Source of the DNA: Bacteroidota bacterium
GTDB lineage: Bacteria > Bacteroidota > Bacteroidia > Bacteroidales > JAGONC01
Assembly (NCBI GenBank): GCA_026391695.1
Contig: JAPLDP010000034.1
Span: 17,257 to 81,256 of the forward strand
DNA length: 64,000 nt
Direction: 5' to 3'
Shown: piece by piece, positions 35,973 through 45,886 of the stretch
Layout: every line of letters starts with the position of its first letter
Position numbering within the stretch: the stretch's first letter is position 1
Notes under the pieces: model-generated
Databases searched by the model: none
What the model saw: only the letters and a program-made list of their open reading frames with translations
Told to the model about the DNA's origin: nothing
Translations under genes and position numbers: made by a program

Positions 35973-36707
35973 TCAGAAATTTGGCTTCAGTGCATATTTA
36001 TTATAGAATTCCTCAATGCATTTGACTGCCTCATCGGCTGTATCCACAAGCTGGAATATCTCCAGATCTTCAGGGGAAATCTTGTTGTCAGCCAGCAGTT
36101 TTTCTTTAAGCCAGCTGATGAGGCCGCTCCAGTATTCCCTGCCAACCATGACGATGGGGAATTTGACCAGCTTATGGGTTTGTATCAGTGTGATGGCTTC
36201 AAACATCTCATCCAGAGTGCCATATCCTCCCGGCATAACGATATACCCCTGTGCATATTTCATGAACATGACTTTACGGACAAAGAAATAATGGAACGAA
36301 AGGTATTTATCCGGGTCGATAAAAGGATTGGGTACCTGCTCATAAGGCAGTTCAATATTTAATCCGACCGATTTACCTCCCGCAAAATGAGCGCCCTTGT
36401 TGGCAGCCTCCATGATGCCGGGGCCTCCGCCGGTGATGACGCCAAAGCCTTTCTTAACCAGCAGGTAAGCCATTTCCTCGGCCATGCGGTAATATTTGTT
36501 GGTGGGTTTTGCCCTTGCTGAACCAAAAATCGAAACACAGGGGCCGATTTTAGCCAGATTCTCAAATCCGTCGACAAGCTCAGCCATGACTTTAAACACC
36601 GACCACGCATCGGTAGTTTTGATCTCATTCCAGTTCTTTGGCGTGATAGCTTCCCTGATGTGATCCTCACTGGTCAAATAAATATCATCACTATTCTTGT
36701 CAATCAT
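35973..36707 (-). CDS. LOG-family (TIGR00730-type) Rossmann-fold protein
   Basis: A 244-residue protein with the lysine-decarboxylase-like/LOG fold: VSIFGSARAKPTN, FGVITGGGPGIMEAANKGA, VMPGGYGTLDEMFEAITLIQTHKL. The PGGxGTxxE motif is the nucleotide-binding and catalytic signature of LOG phosphoribohydrolases, which release bases from nucleoside monophosphates. The Arg/Lys-rich long form matches bacterial type II LOG proteins. Stands alone upstream of the FtsX-like permease on the same strand, 38 bases apart. Confidence 0.88.
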   Translation of the reverse strand: MIDKNSDDIYLTSEDHIREAITPKNWNEIKTTDAWSVFKVMAELVDGFENLAKIGPCVSIFGSARAKPTNKYYRMAEEMAYLLVKKGFGVITGGGPGIMEAANKGAHFAGGKSVGLNIELPYEQVPNPFIDPDKYLSFHYFFVRKVMFMKYAQGYIVMPGGYGTLDEMFEAITLIQTHKLVKFPIVMVGREYWSGLISWLKEKLLADNKISPEDLEIFQLVDTADEAVKCIEEFYNKYALKPNF

Positions 36708-36786
36708 AATGCAAGGTATTTATAATGCAAATGTATTCAATATTTTTATCGAAGCTGACCAGGCGAGGGATGGTTTTGTATTTTAT

Positions 36787-36812
36787 CGCAGAGGGCGCAG
36801 AGGAATCACAGA
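36787..36812 (+). repeat. CTCTGCG-family degenerate repeat
   Basis: CGCAGAGGGCGCAGAGG followed by AATCACAGA, a short relative of the CTCTGCG/CCTCCGTG words at 52015-52060. It lies between the LOG gene and the end of carB. Confidence 0.35.
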
Positions 36813-36817
36813 ACTGT

Positions 36818-39800
36818 TCAATATTCATCCCAGCTTGAGATGGATAAATCTTTCAAATCCACCTTGCAGAAGGAATAAATAAATGCCCCGGCCAGCCGCG
36901 CATTGGTGATGAGCGGAATATTGAAATCGACCGCTGCACGACGAATCCGATAGTCATTGTCGAGTTCTGTCTTGCTGAGGTTTTTCGGAATGTTGATTAC
37001 CAGGTCGATCTTCCTTGCCTTCAGATAATCCAAAGTGTTGGGTTTTTTATCTTCATCAGGCCAGTGAAGAAGTGTTGAGGCTAAATGGTTTTTTGTGAAG
37101 AAATCATGGGTGCCGCCGGTGGCAAAGATATGATAACCCTTTTCAGCCAGCATGCGGGCGCTGTCCAGCAGTTCGATCTTTGACCGGGTTGGGCCACTGG
37201 AGAAAAGAACAGCCTGCTGCGGAATCGTATATCCTACCGAAAGCATCGACTTCAGGATGGCTTCATAATAATTGTCGCCGATGCATCCCACTTCGCCTGT
37301 TGATACCATATCAACTCCGAGCACAGGGTCAGCTTTCTGGAGACGTGCAAAAGAGAACTGGGACGCTTTGACACCGACATAATCAAGGTCAAACAGCGAT
37401 TTATCGGGTTTTTCAACAGGTCTGCCGAGCATGATCCGTGTGGCTATATCAATGAAGTTGGTCTTCAACACTTTCGATATAAACGGGAAGCTCCTGGAAG
37501 CCCTCAGATTACATTCAATGACCATGACATCATTGTCTTTGGCGAGGAACTGAATATTGAAAGGACCCGATATCTGAAGGGTTTCTGCTATCTGACGTGA
37601 TATTTTTTTAATTCTTCTTACGGTTTCGACATAGATTTTTTGTGGCGGGAAGAGCATCGTTGCATCACCGGAGTGGACACCTGCAAACTCTACATGCTCC
37701 GAAATGGCATAGCAGATGATCTCTCCATCCTTGGCGACGGCATCCATTTCGATCTCCTTGGCCTCTTCAATAAATTGCGAAACGACTACCGGATATTGCT
37801 TCGACACTTCAGTGGCCAGTTCAAGATAATGATCGAGCTCATTCTTATTTGACACCACATTCATTGCAGCACCTGACAGGACATAGGACGGTCGCACAAT
37901 GACCGGGAATCCCACTTCCCTGGCGAATGTATGCACATCATCGATGACCGACAGCTCTTTCCAGCGGGGCTGGTCGATCGACAGCTCATCCAGCATGGCT
38001 GAAAACTTATGACGGTTCTCAGCCCTGTCAATGGAAAATGGCGAAGTGCCGAGTATTGTCACCTCCTGCTCCAGGAGCCGCATAGCCAGGTTATTGGGTA
38101 TCTGTCCCCCGGTCGAAACAATCACACCTTCGGGCATTTCGAAATCAATGATGTCCATGACACGTTCAAATGTCAGCTCTTCAAAGTATAACCTGTCACA
38201 GATATCATAATCTGTGCTGACGGTTTCAGGATTATAATTGATCATCACCGACTGGTAACCTTCCTTTTTAAGGGTATTCAATGCATTTACCCCACACCAG
38301 TCGAACTCCACGCTGCTGCCAATACGGTATGCGCCTGATCCCAATACGATAACCGATCTCTTCGTCTTGTCAACTTCAACATCATGCTCGCTGCCGTTAT
38401 AGGTGAGGTAGAGGTAATTAGTCTGTGCAGGATATTCTGCCGCCATGGTGTCGATCTGTTTGACAAATGGAAGTATCTTTTTCTTCTTTCGGTGTTGCCT
38501 GATCTTCAACAGGTCATCAGTGATATGATCTTTGTCACTTCTGAAAATAAATCTGGCGATCTGAAAATCCGAGAATCCCATTTTTTTTGCCGTCAGAAGC
38601 AGGTCATCCGGAAGAGCACTGAGCGAATGGAATGCAAGTAGTTCATTTCTGATATCAAAAATGTTCCTGAGTTTTTCGAGGAACCAGCGGTCGATTTTGG
38701 TCAGTTCATATATCCGGTCGATGCTGTATTGTTTATGAAGCGCCATGGCGATGACAAAGATGCGCATGTCGGTGGGTATAGCCAGCTCTCTGTCGATGAA
38801 GATATCTTCAATATCTTTATTGCCGACAAATCCATGCATACCCTGGCCTATCATTCGCAGACCTTTCTGGATAGCTTCTTCAAAAGTCCTGCCGATAGCC
38901 ATCACCTCGCCGACGCTTTTCATGCTGGAGCCTATTTCACGTGATACACCACGGAACTTATCAAGATCCCATCTGGGTATCTTAACAACAACATAGTCGA
39001 GTGCCGGCTCAAAGAAAGCTGAAGTCTCTTTTGTGATCGAATTTTTCAATTCAAATAATCCATAACCAAGTGCCAGTTTAGCCGCGACAAAAGCCAGGGG
39101 ATAGCCTGTGGCCTTTGATGCCAGGGCACTCGACCTGGAGAGGCGTGCGTTGACTTCAATAACCCTGTAGTCTTCCGACTCCGGGTCTACAGCAAACTGC
39201 ACATTGCATTCGCCCACAATGCCAATATGCCGTATGATGCGGATTGAGAGCTCACGTAGCTTATGGTATTCGCGGTTCGTAAGCGTTTGTGATGGAGCCA
39301 CAACAATGCTTTCACCGGTGTGTATACCCAGAGGATCGAAGTTCTCCATGTTGCACACTGTGATACAATTATTATAACAGTCGCGGACGACCTCATATTC
39401 CACCTCCTTCCATCCTTTGAGCGATTCTTCCACTAGCACCTGATTTGAGAATGAGAATGCCTTTTCAGCCAGGGCAAAAAGTTCCTTTTCATCGGAACAG
39501 AAACCGCTTCCAAGGCCTCCCAGGGCATAAGCTGACCTGATGATCAGCGGGTAGCCGAGGTGGTTGGCAGCAGTGAGAGCCCCCTGCACACTTTTTACGG
39601 CGACACTCTTTGGCGTTTTGACGTCAATCTCACCAAGCTTCCGGGCAAAGAGTTCACGGTCTTCGGTGTTAATTATAGCTTGTACCGATGTGCCCAGGAC
39701 TTTCATTTTATACTTTTCGAAAATGCCGTTTTTGAATAGTTCAATGCCGCAGTTCAGTGCTGTCTGTCCGCCAAAGGAGAGAAGGATGCTGTCGGGCTTT

Positions 39801-40036
39801 TCCTTAGCGATGACTTTTTCCACAAAAAAAGGTGTGACCGGAAGGAAATAGATCTTATCGGCCAGCCCCTCGGATGTCTGGACAGTGGCGATGTTTGGAT
39901 TTATCAGGACTGTGCGAATGCCTTCCTCGCGCAGCGCCTTGAGAGCCTGGGTGCCGGAATAATCAAATTCCCCCGCTTCGCCGATTTTCAGTGCGCCGGA
40001 ACCCAGCACTATGACATTATTTATTCCTTCATCCAT
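36818..40036 (-). CDS. carB: Carbamoyl phosphate synthase large subunit
   Basis: A 1072-residue subunit that makes carbamoyl phosphate from bicarbonate, ammonia (from CarA) and two ATP, for pyrimidine and arginine synthesis. It has two ATP-grasp halves: VLGSGALKIGEAGEFDYSG, GGLGSGFCSDEKEL in the first; VLGSGAYRIGSSVEFDWCG in the second. A C-terminal MGS-like allosteric domain carries FATGGTHDFF. The start is ATG 40036 (MDEGINNVIV), matching the family; the frame opens at 40072 inside carA. Its first 8 bases (ATGGATGA) contain the carA stop, so the two are translationally coupled. Confidence 0.96.
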   Translation of the reverse strand: MDEGINNVIVLGSGALKIGEAGEFDYSGTQALKALREEGIRTVLINPNIATVQTSEGLADKIYFLPVTPFFVEKVIAKEKPDSILLSFGGQTALNCGIELFKNGIFEKYKMKVLGTSVQAIINTEDRELFARKLGEIDVKTPKSVAVKSVQGALTAANHLGYPLIIRSAYALGGLGSGFCSDEKELFALAEKAFSFSNQVLVEESLKGWKEVEYEVVRDCYNNCITVCNMENFDPLGIHTGESIVVAPSQTLTNREYHKLRELSIRIIRHIGIVGECNVQFAVDPESEDYRVIEVNARLSRSSALASKATGYPLAFVAAKLALGYGLFELKNSITKETSAFFEPALDYVVVKIPRWDLDKFRGVSREIGSSMKSVGEVMAIGRTFEEAIQKGLRMIGQGMHGFVGNKDIEDIFIDRELAIPTDMRIFVIAMALHKQYSIDRIYELTKIDRWFLEKLRNIFDIRNELLAFHSLSALPDDLLLTAKKMGFSDFQIARFIFRSDKDHITDDLLKIRQHRKKKKILPFVKQIDTMAAEYPAQTNYLYLTYNGSEHDVEVDKTKRSVIVLGSGAYRIGSSVEFDWCGVNALNTLKKEGYQSVMINYNPETVSTDYDICDRLYFEELTFERVMDIIDFEMPEGVIVSTGGQIPNNLAMRLLEQEVTILGTSPFSIDRAENRHKFSAMLDELSIDQPRWKELSVIDDVHTFAREVGFPVIVRPSYVLSGAAMNVVSNKNELDHYLELATEVSKQYPVVVSQFIEEAKEIEMDAVAKDGEIICYAISEHVEFAGVHSGDATMLFPPQKIYVETVRRIKKISRQIAETLQISGPFNIQFLAKDNDVMVIECNLRASRSFPFISKVLKTNFIDIATRIMLGRPVEKPDKSLFDLDYVGVKASQFSFARLQKADPVLGVDMVSTGEVGCIGDNYYEAILKSMLSVGYTIPQQAVLFSSGPTRSKIELLDSARMLAEKGYHIFATGGTHDFFTKNHLASTLLHWPDEDKKPNTLDYLKARKIDLVINIPKNLSKTELDNDYRIRRAAVDFNIPLITNARLAGAFIYSFCKVDLKDLSISSWDEY

Positions 40037-41111
40037 TTTTCCTTTGTTTAACCAGCCTGATAAAATCATCAAAAAGAAATTCAGTATCTACCGGTCCGGC
40101 GGAAGCCTCAGGATGAAACTGCACCGCCATCCAAGGCATGCTGCGATGTATAATACCTTCGCATGTGCCGTCGTTCAGGTTGGTAAAAGAAGATTCCCAT
40201 TCCTCCGGAAGAGATGATGTTTCAACAGCATAACCATGGTTCTGTGATGTGATATAGCACAGTTTTGTCCCATTCCGGATCACCGGCTGGTTATGGCTTC
40301 TGTGCCCATACTTCAGCTTATAGGTCCTTGCCCCTGCGGCCAGGGCCATTAGCTGCGATCCGAGGCATATACCGAAAATTGGATAGCCGGCAGCATACAA
40401 CTTCCTGATGTGTTCGATGGTTTTGGTGCACTGGGCCGGATCACCCGGACCATTCGACAGTAAAACGCCATCAAAATCCTCTCCCGCCGGATCATAATCC
40501 CAGGGAACCCTTATCACCGTGACGTCACGCTTCAGTAAACAGCGGATGATATTATTCTTGGTGCCGCAATCGACCAGCAATATCCTTATTGATCCTTGTC
40601 CATACACAGTTTTTATGGAAGCAGATACCTGGGCAACAAGATTATCCTTGTTGGGATCATAAAAGTCAATATCCCTGTCGATAATTATCTTTCCGGGCAT
40701 GGCTCCTTTCTCTCTGATCTTCCTGGTCAGAGCCCGTGTGTCAATGCCTGCGATAGCTGGCACACCCTGGCGGGTCAGCCACTCCGAAAGGCTTGCAGAA
40801 GCATTCCAATGGCTGTATTTATCAGAATAATCGGCAATGATGAGACCGGTGACCTGTACTTTATCCGACTCAAAATTTTCAGCCAGCCCGTTTCGTAATA
40901 CGTATTCAGGAACACCATAATTTCCGATCAACGGATAGGTGGCGACAAGTATCTGTCCCTTATAGGATGGATCTGTGAGGCTCTCAGGATACCCTGTCAT
41001 GGCGGTGCTAAAAACTACTTCACCCGCTGCAGAGTATAACGCACCAAAGGAGCGTCCGTGATATACCGTTCCATCTTCCAGGATAAGCCGGGCTGGTAAT
41101 GTTTGGTTCAT
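40029..41111 (-). CDS. carA: Carbamoyl phosphate synthase small (glutaminase) subunit
   Basis: A 360-residue class I glutamine amidotransferase subunit. The CPSase small domain opens ARLILEDGTVYHGRSFGA. The C-terminal GATase has the nucleophile region GPGDPAQC and FGICLGSQLMALAAG, and the His/Glu pair in VQFHPEASAGP. It feeds ammonia to CarB. Eight-base overlap with carB. Confidence 0.96.
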   Translation of the reverse strand: MNQTLPARLILEDGTVYHGRSFGALYSAAGEVVFSTAMTGYPESLTDPSYKGQILVATYPLIGNYGVPEYVLRNGLAENFESDKVQVTGLIIADYSDKYSHWNASASLSEWLTRQGVPAIAGIDTRALTRKIREKGAMPGKIIIDRDIDFYDPNKDNLVAQVSASIKTVYGQGSIRILLVDCGTKNNIIRCLLKRDVTVIRVPWDYDPAGEDFDGVLLSNGPGDPAQCTKTIEHIRKLYAAGYPIFGICLGSQLMALAAGARTYKLKYGHRSHNQPVIRNGTKLCYITSQNHGYAVETSSLPEEWESSFTNLNDGTCEGIIHRSMPWMAVQFHPEASAGPVDTEFLFDDFIRLVKQRKNG

Positions 41112-41144
41112 GAATTGAAAGATAAAATTATTCTGAAAAACAGA

Positions 41145-43970
41145 TCAGTTCAAGATTTTCCTGATATATCTGGCTGTATAGCTGGTTGGATGATCTTTCA
41201 TTTCTTCGGGTGTTCCCTCGGCAATGATAAATCCACCCCGTTCGCCGCCTTCAGGTCCCATGTCAATGATATAATCAGCCATTTTGATGACCTCCATATT
41301 ATGTTCGATGATCAGGATGGTGTTGCCCTTATCGGCCAGACGGAAAAGAACATCCATCAGTACCTTGACATCTTCAAAGTGCAGTCCTGTAGTGGGTTCA
41401 TCCAGAATATACATTGTGCGGCCGGTATCTTTTTTTGACAGCTCGGCAGCCAGCTTGACCCGCTGTGCTTCGCCCCCAGAAAGTGTTGTAGAGGGCTGTC
41501 CAAGGGATATATAGCCAAGACCGACATCGTGGAGGGTTTTTATTTTTTGAATGATCGAAGGGATATTACTGAAGAATTCCACTGACTGGTCAATGGTCAT
41601 GTCGAGCACGTCGTTGATGGATTTTCCCTTGTACCTTACTTCCAGGGTCTCGCGGTTGTAACGTTTGCCATTACATGTTTCGCACACCACCTGCACATCG
41701 GGCAGGAAATTCATTTCAATGACCCTGACCCCCGCGCCTTTACAGGTTTCGCAACGGCCTCCCTTCACATTGAATGAGAACCTCCCGGGTGTATAACCCC
41801 TTATTTTTGACTCAGGAAGCTGGTGAAAGAGTTTCCGGATATCATCAAATACTCCGGTATATGTTGCAGGATTTGATCGCGGTGTGCGGCCAATAGGCGA
41901 CTGATCGATCTCGATCACCTTGTCGAGGTATTCCATACCCGAAATGGAACCATAGGGTAAAGGCTTCAGATCCGACCTGTAAAACTTCTTGCTCAGGATG
42001 GGGTACAACGTTTCGTTGATCAGCGAGGATTTACCGCTGCCTGAGACGCCGGTGACACAGGAAAGTATTCCAAGTGGCAAACGCAGAGTGACGTCCTTGA
42101 GGTTGTTGCCCCTGGCACCTTTTAAGATGAGATAATGACCATTGCTTTCTCTTCTTTTCGTCGGTATAGCTATTTCTTTTTTCCCGCTGAGGTAGTGGCA
42201 TGTGATTGAGTCACAATCTTTCATTTCGGAAGGATTCCCCGTTGCTACAATACGTCCGCCATGTTTGCCTGCACCCGGACCTATGTCAACGACATAATCA
42301 GCCGAAAGAATGGTTTCTTTATCATGTTCCACCACGAGTATAGAGTTGCCCAGGTCCCTCAGATCCCTGAGAGCGCTGATGAGCCGCTGATTGTCTCTCT
42401 GGTGCAGGCCGATGCTGGGCTCATCAAGGATATAGAGAACGCCGACAAGCTGCGACCCGATTTGTGTGGCCAGTCGTATCCTCTGCGATTCCCCTCCCGA
42501 CAAACTCCTTGCAGAACGGTTCAGGGTGAGGTAATCCAGCCCGACGTCCAGCAGGAATTGGATCCTCGTCCTGAGTTCCCTCACAAGCTCCCTCGCTATG
42601 CTGGATTTACGTTCATCCAAATGATCAAAGATGTGATCAAACCAGTGATAGAGGTTGATGATATCCATATTGGCCAGGTCAGCGATGTTTTTTTCACCGA
42701 TTTTGAAATGCAGGGATTCTTTTTTCAGCCTGTGACCATTACATTCAGGGCAGGGTATCTTGTTCATGAAGCCGGTGACCCACTTCCTTAATCCTTCTGT
42801 TTCCAGATGGGCGTATTGGTTTGCGATAAAATTGGCTATACCTTCAAAGCTAAGCGAATAGGTTGATGTGATGCCCAGATATTCATTTTTCACTTTGAAG
42901 ACTTCATCAGAGCCATAAAGCACAATATTCATAGAGTGCTGCGGGATGTCCTGTATCGGTGTATCAAGGGTGAATCCATACTTTTCGCCGATGGATTCCA
43001 TCTGTTTATAGATCCAGTTATTTTTATATTCTCCAAGAGGTGCCAGACCTCCTTTTTTAATGCTTTTAGAAGGATCGGGAATTATTTTTTCAATGTCTAT
43101 TTCGGTAATGACGCCCAGTCCATTGCAGTTAGGGCAAGCGCCATAAGGCGAATTGAATGAAAAGGTATTGGGTTCCGGTTCGCTGTAGGATATGCCTGAT
43201 TCGGGGCACATGAGCTGCCGGCTGTAAGGTTGTGTGACCTGCGTATCGGAATCCATGACCAGTACGCTGTCTTTACCATATTTTAGACCCAAGTGTATAG
43301 CCTCAATGATCCTCTTTTTGTTGCTGTCGCTGACCATTATCCTGTCAATGACCACTTCAATGTCATGGATCTTGTACCTGTCGAGCTGCATTCCGAAGGT
43401 GATTTCCTTGATTTCGCCATCAATGCGGACTTTCAGGAATCCCTGCCGCCGCACCTGTTCGAATAACTCGCGGTAATGTCCCTTCCGGCCTTTCACCAAG
43501 GGGCTGAGAATGATGACATGACGGTCATTGTAATGTTCCAGAATGAGATTGACGATCTGGTCAGACGTATACCGGACCATCTTCAGCCCGGTAACATAGG
43601 AATAAGCGTCGGCAATGCGGGCGTAAAGCAACCTGAGGAAATCATAAATTTCAGTTATCGTTCCTACAGTGGAGCGGGGATTTTTATTGGTCGATTTTTG
43701 TTCAATGGATATCACAGGGCTTAATCCTGTAATCATATCCACATCGGGCCTTTCCAGAGCACCAATGAACTGCCTCGCATAGGCTGAGAAGGTTTCCATG
43801 TATCGGCGCTGTCCCTCGGCATAAATGGTGTCAAATGCCAGTGATGATTTTCCGCTGCCACTTAATCCGGTGATCACCACCAGCTTATTGCGCGGTATCT
43901 TCAGGTCAATGTTCTGAAGATTATGCACACGGGCACCGTATATTTCCAAATATGGTTCGCTTGGTAGCAT
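41145..43970 (-). CDS. uvrA: Excinuclease ABC subunit A
   Basis: A 941-residue DNA-damage recognition ATPase of nucleotide excision repair. Two ABC modules: Walker A GLSGSGKSSLAFDTIYAEG and GVSGSGKSSLINETL; signatures LSGGESQRIRLA and LSGGEAQRVKLAAEL. Zinc sites CPECNGH and CETCKGAG with CETCNGKRY. The length is normal for UvrA. 33 bases downstream of carA on the same strand but functionally separate. Confidence 0.97.
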   Translation of the reverse strand: MLPSEPYLEIYGARVHNLQNIDLKIPRNKLVVITGLSGSGKSSLAFDTIYAEGQRRYMETFSAYARQFIGALERPDVDMITGLSPVISIEQKSTNKNPRSTVGTITEIYDFLRLLYARIADAYSYVTGLKMVRYTSDQIVNLILEHYNDRHVIILSPLVKGRKGHYRELFEQVRRQGFLKVRIDGEIKEITFGMQLDRYKIHDIEVVIDRIMVSDSNKKRIIEAIHLGLKYGKDSVLVMDSDTQVTQPYSRQLMCPESGISYSEPEPNTFSFNSPYGACPNCNGLGVITEIDIEKIIPDPSKSIKKGGLAPLGEYKNNWIYKQMESIGEKYGFTLDTPIQDIPQHSMNIVLYGSDEVFKVKNEYLGITSTYSLSFEGIANFIANQYAHLETEGLRKWVTGFMNKIPCPECNGHRLKKESLHFKIGEKNIADLANMDIINLYHWFDHIFDHLDERKSSIARELVRELRTRIQFLLDVGLDYLTLNRSARSLSGGESQRIRLATQIGSQLVGVLYILDEPSIGLHQRDNQRLISALRDLRDLGNSILVVEHDKETILSADYVVDIGPGAGKHGGRIVATGNPSEMKDCDSITCHYLSGKKEIAIPTKRRESNGHYLILKGARGNNLKDVTLRLPLGILSCVTGVSGSGKSSLINETLYPILSKKFYRSDLKPLPYGSISGMEYLDKVIEIDQSPIGRTPRSNPATYTGVFDDIRKLFHQLPESKIRGYTPGRFSFNVKGGRCETCKGAGVRVIEMNFLPDVQVVCETCNGKRYNRETLEVRYKGKSINDVLDMTIDQSVEFFSNIPSIIQKIKTLHDVGLGYISLGQPSTTLSGGEAQRVKLAAELSKKDTGRTMYILDEPTTGLHFEDVKVLMDVLFRLADKGNTILIIEHNMEVIKMADYIIDMGPEGGERGGFIIAEGTPEEMKDHPTSYTARYIRKILN

Positions 43971-44001
43971 AAATTTTTATATTCCCGGAACGTGAGGTGC
44001 A

Positions 44002-45018
44002 CTATATCAAATCAATCACCTTCAGTGTATCTCCAAATATCGCATCCTCTTCAAAATCATTATTCTCCAGTAATTTGCTGTAGTTCAGAAATCCATCTTT
44101 CGGTAAATGAATGATATAAGTTTTATTCTGCCTGTTCTTTAAATAATTCTGCCTAAGCCAGGGATTTAATTCTTTTAATGCCAGGTAACTGATATTCTGT
44201 TTTTTCGCAAATTGAGCCAAATCGTCAACCGGTTTATTGATAGCCATAGTATCAGTCGGAATAGCCGGATAAAAATCTTTTACGCGGAGGAAATATCCAT
44301 AATGAGTGGGATAGGAATAAATGTTTTTTATGGCGAGAATTCTGTAAATGTACCTGCTGGTTTCTTCGCTTAAAAGTAAATCGTAATATGACGTCGCCTT
44401 TTGTTTGTCCAATATTTCACTGATTTGTTGTATTCCGGCATTATAGGAAGCTGCAGCAAGAGTCCAGTTTTGAAATATACTGTAAGCATCACGGAAATAC
44501 CTGCACGCAGCTTCTGTCGATTTCTCAATATGATAACGTTCATCTACTTCAGTGTTGATTTCAAGACCATACTCATTGCCTGTGGTGCTGAGAAACTGCC
44601 AGAATCCTGTTGCCCCGGTTGGTGATATCACATTACGCAGGCCGCTTTCGATCATGGCAACATACTTAAAATCATCAGGTATACCATACTTTTTAAGGAT
44701 TGGTTCGATGACAGGTAGATAGCGGTGTGCACGCTTGAACATGAATAGGGTGGAGGAATGCCAGTAGGTGTTGACTATCAGTTCTCGATCGAGTGCTTCA
44801 CGCACATAAAAAAGATCAAGAGGAACCGGTTCACCGGCAAAAACCAGTGAATCAGGAACAGGAGGCGATAAAATCCTGTTATTCCTTGTAAAAGCATTCC
44901 AGTAAGCCACGTCCGATGTGCCATCATGATGTGAGAAAATAAAAATTAATCCAGCAGCCAGCAGGATCATAACCGGGAAGCCGAAATAAAGTATTTTTTT
45001 TATTATCGTTTTAGTCAT
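44002..45018 (-). CDS. Lytic transglycosylase (SLT/MltD-like)
   Basis: A 338-residue peptidoglycan-cleaving enzyme. One N-terminal membrane helix or signal (about 9-28), then the SLT domain at about 100-250: YVAMIESGLRNVISPTGATGFWQFLS with catalytic Glu124, RYHIEKSTEAACRYFRDAY and NWTLAAASYNAGIQQI. A LysM-like remnant may follow (about 285-320, ISYLALKELNPWLRQNYLK). Acts in the periplasm on glycan strands. Upstream of uvrA on the same strand, 31 bases apart. Confidence 0.9.
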   Translation of the reverse strand: MTKTIIKKILYFGFPVMILLAAGLIFIFSHHDGTSDVAYWNAFTRNNRILSPPVPDSLVFAGEPVPLDLFYVREALDRELIVNTYWHSSTLFMFKRAHRYLPVIEPILKKYGIPDDFKYVAMIESGLRNVISPTGATGFWQFLSTTGNEYGLEINTEVDERYHIEKSTEAACRYFRDAYSIFQNWTLAAASYNAGIQQISEILDKQKATSYYDLLLSEETSRYIYRILAIKNIYSYPTHYGYFLRVKDFYPAIPTDTMAINKPVDDLAQFAKKQNISYLALKELNPWLRQNYLKNRQNKTYIIHLPKDGFLNYSKLLENNDFEEDAIFGDTLKVIDLI

Positions 45019-45098
45019 AGGAAAATCTGATCATAAATTGTAACGAACTGCCTGCATCATTATTAAATTAATTTCCCATATTGATCCCTGATCATTGA

Positions 45099-45653
45099 TC
45101 ATTGCATAATAAACGGGCTTTGAATATCTTTGAATAGCGGTGCGTTGTTATCTTTTTCTGCCAGGACCGGATTCTGAAAATTCCAGTTGATATTGAGGTC
45201 TGGATCATCCCATCGGATACTTCTTTCCGCATCCCGGTTGTATACAGTGGTGCATTTATATGAAAAAATGGAATCATCTTCCAGTGTCAGGAATCCGTGA
45301 GCAAATCCCGGCGGTATCCAGTACAGGAATTTATTTTCTCCGGTGAGAACCGCCGAACACCATTTACCATAAAATGGCGAATGCCGCCTGATATCAACAG
45401 CAACATCCAGCACAGCTCCTTTAATCACTCTGACCAGTTTGCCCTGCTCAAAGGGCGGGATCTGATAATGTAATCCCCGCAGCACCCCTTTCTTTGACAT
45501 GGATTCATTATCCTGCACAAACATATAATCCATGCCGGCTTCTGCAAACCGCTCAAAATGGTAGGATTCATAAAAATAGCCCCTGTTGTCACGATACACA
45601 TCAGGTTTAATGAGCCATACATCCGGGATATCTGATTTAATGATCTCCATCAA
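45099..45653 (-). CDS. rfbC: dTDP-4-dehydrorhamnose 3,5-epimerase
   Basis: A 184-residue cupin epimerase of dTDP-L-rhamnose synthesis. Family features: GYFYESYHFERFAEAG, KGVLRGLHYQIPPFEQGKLVRVIKG (catalytic His in RGLHYQ), WIPPGFAHGFLTLEDDS, YKCTTVYNRDAERSIRWDDPDL (catalytic Tyr region). The other rhamnose genes (rfbA, B, D) are not adjacent. A CCTCACCCCC repeat begins 75 bases upstream. Confidence 0.93.
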   Translation of the reverse strand: MMEIIKSDIPDVWLIKPDVYRDNRGYFYESYHFERFAEAGMDYMFVQDNESMSKKGVLRGLHYQIPPFEQGKLVRVIKGAVLDVAVDIRRHSPFYGKWCSAVLTGENKFLYWIPPGFAHGFLTLEDDSIFSYKCTTVYNRDAERSIRWDDPDLNINWNFQNPVLAEKDNNAPLFKDIQSPFIMQ

Positions 45654-45728
45654 ATTTCAAATTACAAGTATTCTATTGTTCTTTGCTATCCAGATATTCA
45701 ATAATCTTTCAAATTCATTGTTAATTAG

Positions 45729-45855
45729 CCTCACCCCCTGTCCCCCTCTCCTCCAAGAGAGGGGGTGAAGGGGGTGAGGTATTTTGGTCAAATTCCCCGC
45801 AGTTCGCTGCGGAATTTGTGTTTAAAGCTTACTCTATGGTTCATACCAATTTAAT
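45729..45855 (+). repeat. CCTCACCCCC palindromic repeat element, copy C (long)
   Basis: The C-rich arm begins at 45729, then the G-rich arm AGAGAGGGGGTGAAGGGGGTGAGG. A tail follows with the small palindrome ATTCCCCGCAGTTCGCTGCG, then GGAATTTG and ACTCTATGGTTCATACCAATT. The tail aligns with copy B. It lies between lpdA and rfbC. Confidence 0.8.
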
Positions 45856-45886
45856 TTTCAAATTGACAAATTAACACATTGTCACA

